9,816 nt of DNA from Candidatus Thalassarchaeaceae archaeon (lineage in GTDB: Archaea; Thermoplasmatota; Poseidoniia; Poseidoniales; Thalassarchaeaceae), in contig JAQXFA010000037.1 of the NCBI GenBank assembly GCA_029250565.1, positions 1-9,816 on the forward strand, written 5' to 3'. Below the pieces are notes generated by a model. It worked only from the letters and a program-made list of their open reading frames with translations. It was not told the DNA's origin and did no database searches. The position numbers and the translations under genes are program-made. Of this stretch, positions 5,460 through 9,816 are shown in pieces. Positions within the stretch are counted from its first letter, which is position 1. Each line of letters opens with the position of its first letter.

Positions 5460-6263
5460 ATGACTATGGCTGACCTACCTTTAGTCAAAGTTGATGAAAG
5501 CATTGATGCAAACGGGGCTATGGTGGTGTCATGTTTTCCAACCGTAAGCATGGTATCAAACATCGTAGCACATTTTTTGGTTGAAAGTCTTGATCTACAA
5601 TTTGTCGGTGGCGTTCGAGATTCGAGACTACCTGCAGTATGTTTGGTTCAAGATGGTGAACCATTACCACCTATTCGAATTTATGCGGGTGAGCCGAATT
5701 GTACAATTGAAGGATGTGACAAATTGATTGTTGTGCTATCAGACATTCAGGTTCACGGACGCTTAGCACTACCACTTACTGAAGCCCTATTTGCATGGAG
5801 TAAGGAAGCAAATATTAGTTCAGCAATCCTAATTGACGCCTTTGCTCATGGTGTTGAATCACCTCACGAATTGGTTGATGATGACGATTCAGATGAGACT
5901 ATACTCGGTATAGGTGCTACTGAGTCCACCCGAGAAAAACTAACCGAAATGGGTATTCCTCTACTAAAACACGGGGTTGTAGGTGGTATGACTGGTGTAA
6001 TGATGGGAGAGGGTAGACGCCGCGGAATAGACATTAGTGCAATTTTAGCAGAAGCAAATCCTGCTATTCCTGATGCTAGAGCTGCAGCTAGAATTATTGA
6101 GAAACTCAATTTATTATTCCCTGCAGTCACACTTGATGCAAAACCACTCATTGAAGAAGCAGCGAGAATTGAAGAACAAATCAAGGCGATGCTTAGTCAC
6201 CAACTCTCTGCAAGTGAAGAGGGCGATGATGATGGTGGTCCTTCTGCAATGCTCTACGGTTGA
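5460..6263 (+). CDS. PAC2-family proteasome assembly chaperone homologue with C-terminal Leu-Tyr-Gly (267 aa)
   Basis: The protein follows the PAC2 (proteasome assembly chaperone) fold pattern: a strand MVVSCFPTVSMVSNIVAHFL near 21-40, CDKLIVVLSDIQV (86-98), an AILIDAF strand (122-128), and the Gly-rich GVVGGMTGVMMGEGRRRGID (172-191). PDARAAARIIEKLNLLF follows, then a helical IEEAARIEEQIKAML. An acidic linker (SEEGDDDGG) leads to the last residues MLYG, whose end Leu-Tyr-Gly fits the HbYX pattern used to dock into pockets of the 20S proteasome alpha ring. Archaeal PbaA/PbaB proteins are PAC2 relatives known to bind proteasomes this way, so a chaperone or adaptor of the proteasome is likely. 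ATG 5466 (MADLPLV) is an alternative start. The gene diverges from the nuclease and converges on ligA. Confidence 0.85.
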   Translation: MTMADLPLVKVDESIDANGAMVVSCFPTVSMVSNIVAHFLVESLDLQFVGGVRDSRLPAVCLVQDGEPLPPIRIYAGEPNCTIEGCDKLIVVLSDIQVHGRLALPLTEALFAWSKEANISSAILIDAFAHGVESPHELVDDDDSDETILGIGATESTREKLTEMGIPLLKHGVVGGMTGVMMGEGRRRGIDISAILAEANPAIPDARAAARIIEKLNLLFPAVTLDAKPLIEEAARIEEQIKAMLSHQLSASEEGDDDGGPSAMLYG

Positions 6264-6269
6264 TCTCGA

Positions 6270-8516
6270 TTAGAAATCAGAGAGCGAGGTTTGTCCAGTT
6301 TCGCCTTGGTTTTCTGTTTCATCTTCATCCTTGGGTTTGTCAAGTATTGGCACCGTTTCTTGCTTTACTTCACTAGGTGATGGCGTGATTTTACCAATCA
6401 TATCAATGAGTTCTTTCTCAGACAACACTTTGACACTCAATCGGTTTGCTTTGTCAAGTTTTGAGCCAGCATTTTCGCCAGCCACCAAATAATCCAGTTT
6501 ACCACTAACTGATGTTGTAGTTTTGCCCCCAACCGATTTAATTTGTAGTTCAACCTCTTTCCTAGGTCTACTCAAAGCACCAGTCAAACAGAAGGTCAAA
6601 CCAAGCAGTGAGCCTGTTGCCACTCGCTTCTCAACATCTGAAATGGTGAGTGCCTCATTGAGCCTACTAATCACATCTTGCCGCTGTGCAAGCCCGTTCA
6701 ACAATCGCTCAGCAACCGTTGAACCAACGCCATCAATTTCAATCAAAGATGCTATCGCGTCGTTGTGTTTTGATTGATTACCATCATCATCAGTTGCTGG
6801 TGCATCATTTCTATGCTCAACTAATTCCATCAATAATTCTAAACTACCAACATTTTCAGCAAATGCTTCAGCCAATTCAGGCCCTATTTTTGGTAAGCCA
6901 AGGGCTGCTAAAAATTGTGTTAATGTCAGATTTCTTGTAGTCTCAATTTCCGACAATACATTAGAGGCTGATTTCTCAGCCATTCGCTCAAGTGTGAGCA
7001 AATTTTGCATATCTAAATTATACATATCTGCAATAGAATCTACTAAACCTGATTCAGATAACTGTTCGGCTAATTTCACACCGATTCCATCCATTTCCAA
7101 TGCTCGGCACCAATAAATTAGCGAGTGTACCTGACGAGCTCCACATGACAAATCTAAACATTTGAGAAAGGCTCCATCAATTACCAAATCATTGTCACAT
7201 TTAGGGCAATTATCTGGAATATTTATCGCTTCTTTTGGTGGTAATTTACCATCGAATTCTTCGCCGTTAGCATGCTTCCTTCCGACCAAATCAGCTTTGG
7301 TAGCCCGACCTAATGATTCTATCACTTTAGGAATGACATCGCCTCTACGAACGACTCGAACTTTGTCACCGACATTGATCCCCAGTCTCTCAACTTCCCC
7401 TGCATTATGGAGAGTCGTTTTTTTTTTTTTTTCACCAGAAACCACCACTGGGGCAACATGTGCAACGGGTGTCACGGCACCCGTCCGTCCGGTTTGCCAC
7501 TCAACCCTCATTAGTACCGTTGTTGCCTGTTCGGGAGGGAATTTCCATGCTAGAGCCCATCTTGGATGGTGAGCAGTCATGCCCAGTAATTTTCGCTTTT
7601 CAAAATTATCAAGTTTGAAAACAATCCCATCAATTTCCCAATCAAAATTATCACGGTTTTCAGTATAATCAACAGTTAAAGCAGCCATTCCTTTACAAAC
7701 ATCTTCTGCACTTTCAGACTCAATAACTGTATCTCCCGCAATTGTAATTCCTTGCTCTTGCAACCATTTTGCTGCTTGTGAATCAGATTTCATAAATTCA
7801 GGCTCTGGTGAATCAGGATGACGTGAATCTACGCCTACAAACCTTACATCATATGCATAAAATTCGAGGTGCTCTGCTTTGGCTTTACCAGTTTCAATGT
7901 GTTTTTGACGCAATGCTCCTGCAGCCAAATTTCTTGGATTCGGAGCAATTTTTGCATATACATCACGAAATGTTGCAAGCGGCATTACCACCTCGCCGCG
8001 AACATGGCAATCACCTGGCCACGGGATTTCAAATGGAATATTGGGTATACGCCTAGCATTTGCAGTTACATCTTCACCCCTTTCACCACTTCCTCTAGTG
8101 GCTGCTCTAACCAATTTTCCTCGTCTATATTCTAGTGATAGTGCTGAGCCATCCAATTTTGGTTGGGCGATGAATCTCCTACCTTGAGCAGTCGTCTCTG
8201 TAACAAAATGACGGATCTCATCTTCTGTCGTTGCCTTATCCAAACTACGCATTGGAAACATGTGCACCACTTTTACTGAACCAGGAGCAACATCAGCACC
8301 CACCATGTTGAGTTGTGGGTGTTGAGGAGATATTCGCTTCAACTCATCCCATAATTCGTCAAATTCAGCATCCGTTATATCGGGTGCTGCAAGATTGTAG
8401 TAAAGGTGAGAATGATGGGCTATTTTAGTGGCTAACTCTTGTATTCTGGCTATGAGTGAGTCTGCCTCGGTTTCACCCTCGGATGAACCGTCATCACTCT
8501 CCTCACCGGCCATCAT
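6270..8516 (-). CDS. ligA: NAD+-dependent DNA ligase LigA (748 aa)
   Basis: LigA seals nicks in duplex DNA using NAD+ and releasing NMN. Domain Ia shows HSHLYYNLAAPDITDAEFDEL (36-55), the NMN-binding region. The adenylation domain has QPKLDGSALSLEYRRG with K120 as the AMP-accepting lysine, ATRGSGERGEDVT (139-151), HVRGEV (171-176) and EIDGIVFKLD (294-303). An OB fold includes RTGAVTPVAHVAPV. A Cys4 zinc finger uses C437, C440, C453 and C458. Helix-hairpin-helix repeats lie around 470-620, and a BRCT domain spans about 633-708. At 748 residues it exceeds the usual ~670: an acidic ~20-residue N-terminal extension, a short polar insert (570-588), and a ~40-residue acidic tail ending QTSLSDF. Most archaea rely on ATP ligases, so this gene is probably of bacterial origin. 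ATG 8513 is an alternative start. Confidence 0.97.
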   Translation of the reverse strand: MMAGEESDDGSSEGETEADSLIARIQELATKIAHHSHLYYNLAAPDITDAEFDELWDELKRISPQHPQLNMVGADVAPGSVKVVHMFPMRSLDKATTEDEIRHFVTETTAQGRRFIAQPKLDGSALSLEYRRGKLVRAATRGSGERGEDVTANARRIPNIPFEIPWPGDCHVRGEVVMPLATFRDVYAKIAPNPRNLAAGALRQKHIETGKAKAEHLEFYAYDVRFVGVDSRHPDSPEPEFMKSDSQAAKWLQEQGITIAGDTVIESESAEDVCKGMAALTVDYTENRDNFDWEIDGIVFKLDNFEKRKLLGMTAHHPRWALAWKFPPEQATTVLMRVEWQTGRTGAVTPVAHVAPVVVSGEKKKKTTLHNAGEVERLGINVGDKVRVVRRGDVIPKVIESLGRATKADLVGRKHANGEEFDGKLPPKEAINIPDNCPKCDNDLVIDGAFLKCLDLSCGARQVHSLIYWCRALEMDGIGVKLAEQLSESGLVDSIADMYNLDMQNLLTLERMAEKSASNVLSEIETTRNLTLTQFLAALGLPKIGPELAEAFAENVGSLELLMELVEHRNDAPATDDDGNQSKHNDAIASLIEIDGVGSTVAERLLNGLAQRQDVISRLNEALTISDVEKRVATGSLLGLTFCLTGALSRPRKEVELQIKSVGGKTTTSVSGKLDYLVAGENAGSKLDKANRLSVKVLSEKELIDMIGKITPSPSEVKQETVPILDKPKDEDETENQGETGQTSLSDF
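7418..7432 (-). repeat. Homopolymer of 15 A residues inside ligA
   Basis: Fifteen consecutive T on the plus strand read as A15 in the ligA sense strand, encoding the end of Glu362 and Lys363-366 plus the first base of Thr367. The frame is intact on both sides (VVVSGE before, TTLHNAGEV after). In related ligases this place holds a conserved loop before the ATLHN motif. Such runs are prone to polymerase slippage. Confidence 0.9.
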
Positions 8517-8530
8517 ACAGCGATGATGGC
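8509..8530 (-). promoter_or_regulatory. Inverted repeat covering the ligA start codons
   Basis: Perfect 8-bp arms GCCATCAT (8509-8516) and ATGATGGC (8523-8530) flank a 6-base loop. In the mRNA the ATG ATG start pair of ligA forms the 3' arm, so folding would bury the start codon. This matters only if the transcript has a leader of at least ~15 nt, which is unknown. Confidence 0.45.
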
Positions 8531-8535
8531 GGGCC
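8528..8535 (-). promoter_or_regulatory. GC-rich octamer GGCCCGCC upstream of ligA
   Basis: Read in the ligA direction this is GGCCCGCC, ending 11 bases before ATG 8516. It has the same sequence and spacing as the octamer before the exonuclease gene. Its last three bases are part of the start-codon hairpin. Confidence 0.4.
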
Positions 8536-8611
8536 CTCTAAAACTCATTGATTGAAGTGGCTTTTTTACTAATTTCAAGGGCTAATTGCACCACTTTTCA
8601 ACACAAATGTA

Positions 8612-9163
8612 CTATTCTTCTGATTCGTTGATAAATAAATGCCATTCATCACTTTGCAATGCCTCGATTCTTGCAGCCACCTGCTCTAAATCAGCTAATG
8701 ACCCACCAATCGGCAGTGGCGCAAAAATCCACCATCCTTTACGCTGCAACACAATCCTGTTACCACCATTCCATTCATCCCAACGCAATGACTCCCATGG
8801 ATACTGGAACCCATCAGCAAAAAGATGCGTTCTACTGATAGCATAACGTTTCGTCATCATCAACCAAAGACAATGAATACCAAGCAAAATATCGTATAAT
8901 AAAACTGAAATTACAGGAGTACCACTACTCTCAACGAACGGCCAAGGTAGAGCCATCATGATACCAAGGGTGATTAACGAAGTACCGTTTCTCATTATTT
9001 CTCTTGAAGAATCTGATTCCCACGCATAACCGCCTGAGCTAAGTGCTCCTAGTGAACTGATTTCTTCTTTTGTACGTAAAAGACGGTATCCATCATACAG
9101 CACTATTGTTGCAACTAAACAGACTACTGCCCAAGCCACGGCTGTGGTTTGGTCAAGTGCCAA
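8612..9163 (-). CDS. Membrane protein with three predicted helices and a cytosolic beta domain (183 aa)
   Basis: Three hydrophobic segments are clear: about 7-24 (AVAWAVVCLVATIVLY), 61-77 (TSLITLGIMMALPWPFV) and 83-103 (PVISVLLYDILLGIHCLWLMM). Segment 1 is followed by a soluble loop with charged residues. After segment 3 comes a domain with KRYAISRTHLFADGFQYPW, RWDEW and RIVLQRKGWWIFAPLP, then a helix LADLEQVAARIEALQ. This tail resembles the small PH-like or DUF5673-like domains that follow membrane helices in many archaeal and bacterial proteins; that similarity is from memory of the pattern. The function is unknown. It starts with TTG, set by a GAGGTGG ribosome site overlapping the stop of the surface-protein gene upstream, so the two are likely co-expressed. 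The 95-bp gap to ligA leaves shared transcription uncertain. Confidence 0.8.
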   Translation of the reverse strand: MALDQTTAVAWAVVCLVATIVLYDGYRLLRTKEEISSLGALSSGGYAWESDSSREIMRNGTSLITLGIMMALPWPFVESSGTPVISVLLYDILLGIHCLWLMMTKRYAISRTHLFADGFQYPWESLRWDEWNGGNRIVLQRKGWWIFAPLPIGGSLADLEQVAARIEALQSDEWHLFINESEE

Positions 9164-9167
9164 ATTT

Positions 9168-9174
9168 CCACCTC
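9168..9174 (-). promoter_or_regulatory. Shine-Dalgarno overlapping a stop codon, deciding a second TTG start
   Basis: Minus-strand GAGGTGG begins within the TGA of the surface-protein gene (9173-9175) and ends 4 nt before TTG at 9163. It supports TTG as the start of the membrane-protein gene and coupling between the two. Confidence 0.7.
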
Positions 9175-9816
9175 AAGCGCCTTCTTGATCGCCAAATTCT
9201 GAGCGTGAGCCACGCAAGAAAATGACTACAACTACAATGATGAGAACGAAAACCGGTAATATCACAGAAGGTGATAACAAACCACTACTCTCTGACTCCC
9301 CATCCGCACCGGTAATTGATGGATTTAGAGGATCTGCGTCTGCACTATCCAATGTACCATCGTTGTCATCATCATCATCTTCAATTAAATCAGTCTCACA
9401 ATTTGGTAACAATGAATTTGGCATACCATCCATATCGTGGTCTGAATGTGCACAAGGGTCGGTTGGGAATACATCTCGGGCATCAGAAATTCTGTCATTG
9501 TCATCATCATCGTCGTAAATATCAGGCCCACAGTAACGGTCTTCAATCAAATCATACCACGCATTTGGCCCATCGGTTGAACAGGTGTCTATGAAATCGC
9601 TATCAGCATCATCTAACACAACTGTGATTGTAATCGCATCCTCAGCAGTTCCACCCCAAGCATCGGTAACTCTCACCGTAACGATGTATACTCCAACTTC
9701 TCCAAGACTTGTTACAGACCCAGAACTTCCGGTGAAAATTTGTGTACCGGGAGCGTTTTCTCCTTGGGCACGTAAATACCAAGTGTAACTCAATATCTCA
9801 TCAAGTGCACTATCTG
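9173..9816 (-). CDS. Surface protein with PKD-like and thrombospondin type 3 repeats, C-terminally anchored (3' part)
   Basis: The reading frame is open to the window end, so only the last ~213 residues are seen. A beta-sandwich segment (SYTWYLRAQ to AEDAITITVVLDD, with VGVYIVTVRVTDAWGG) resembles a PKD/CADG immunoglobulin-like domain. Asp-rich calcium-binding repeats of the thrombospondin type 3 kind follow: DADSDFID, YDDDDDNDRISDARDVFPTDPC, DHDMDGMPNS and EDDDDDNDGTLDSADADPLNP. Four cysteines in this region may form disulfides. A Ser/Gly linker then leads to one membrane helix (SPSVILPVFVLIIVVVVIFL) and a short tail starting RGSRSEF. It should be anchored in the membrane with a large extracellular part, perhaps for adhesion or substrate capture. 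No archaeosortase-type PGF signal is seen. The downstream membrane-protein gene is translationally coupled to it. Confidence 0.85.
   Translation of the reverse strand, partial: DSALDEILSYTWYLRAQGENAPGTQIFTGSSGSVTSLGEVGVYIVTVRVTDAWGGTAEDAITITVVLDDADSDFIDTCSTDGPNAWYDLIEDRYCGPDIYDDDDDNDRISDARDVFPTDPCAHSDHDMDGMPNSLLPNCETDLIEDDDDDNDGTLDSADADPLNPSITGADGESESSGLLSPSVILPVFVLIIVVVVIFLRGSRSEFGDQEGA

Noticed and set aside
7162..7572. Plus-strand open frame of 136 codons opposite ligA
   Set aside because: It is the antisense of the conserved OB-fold and zinc-finger region of ligA; the Phe run comes from the T15 tract.
9222..9594. Plus-strand Ser- and His-rich frames and CATCATCAT-like runs resembling microsatellites
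   Set aside because: The trinucleotide runs are the complement of Asp codons (GAT/GAC) in the thrombospondin type 3 repeats on the minus strand.

Overview
The window most likely comes from an uncultured marine euryarchaeon of the Marine Group II / Candidatus Poseidoniales type. The support is a tRNA gene with an archaeal TATA box at the expected distance, a PAC2-family proteasome-chaperone homologue, PKD and thrombospondin-type-3 (Asp-rich) surface proteins, a lipobox secretion signal, and an NAD+-dependent (bacterial-type) DNA ligase in an otherwise archaeal setting. The lineage is inferred from gene content; no marker gene was compared.

Layout. Positions 1-52 show no gene I can support. 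A minus-strand tRNA-Arg(GCG) lies at 53-129 with its own promoter. Four further minus-strand genes follow towards 2657: a small winged-helix-like protein, an unrecognised 115-residue protein, a secreted lipoprotein with two PKD domains, and a short acidic protein. A divergent 92-bp intergenic region leads to a plus-strand pair: a DEDDh exonuclease with an ExoX-like C-terminal domain, then a TehB/TPMT-like methyltransferase translationally coupled to it. A RecB/Cas4-like nuclease with four Fe-S cysteines (minus) converges on that pair with only 7 bases between stops. It diverges from a PAC2-family protein (plus), which in turn converges on ligA (minus) with 6 bases between stops. Upstream of ligA on the minus strand are a three-helix membrane protein and the 3' part of a large surface-anchored protein that runs off the window end. 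There is no gene-free stretch longer than about 120 bases.

Function. The central block (2750-8516) is rich in DNA-processing enzymes: an exonuclease, an Fe-S nuclease and a ligase. The ligase ends in what looks like a PCNA-interacting peptide, which would connect a bacterial-type enzyme to the archaeal sliding clamp. The exonuclease and ligase genes also share a GC-rich octamer exactly 11 bases before their ATG codons. The PAC2 protein ends in Leu-Tyr-Gly, a match to the HbYX motif used to dock on the 20S proteasome. The flanks encode envelope proteins. I see no mobile element, CRISPR array or rRNA. The most interesting leads are the ligase tail, the shared octamer with a start-codon hairpin at ligA, the 15-A tract inside ligA, and the HbYX terminus.
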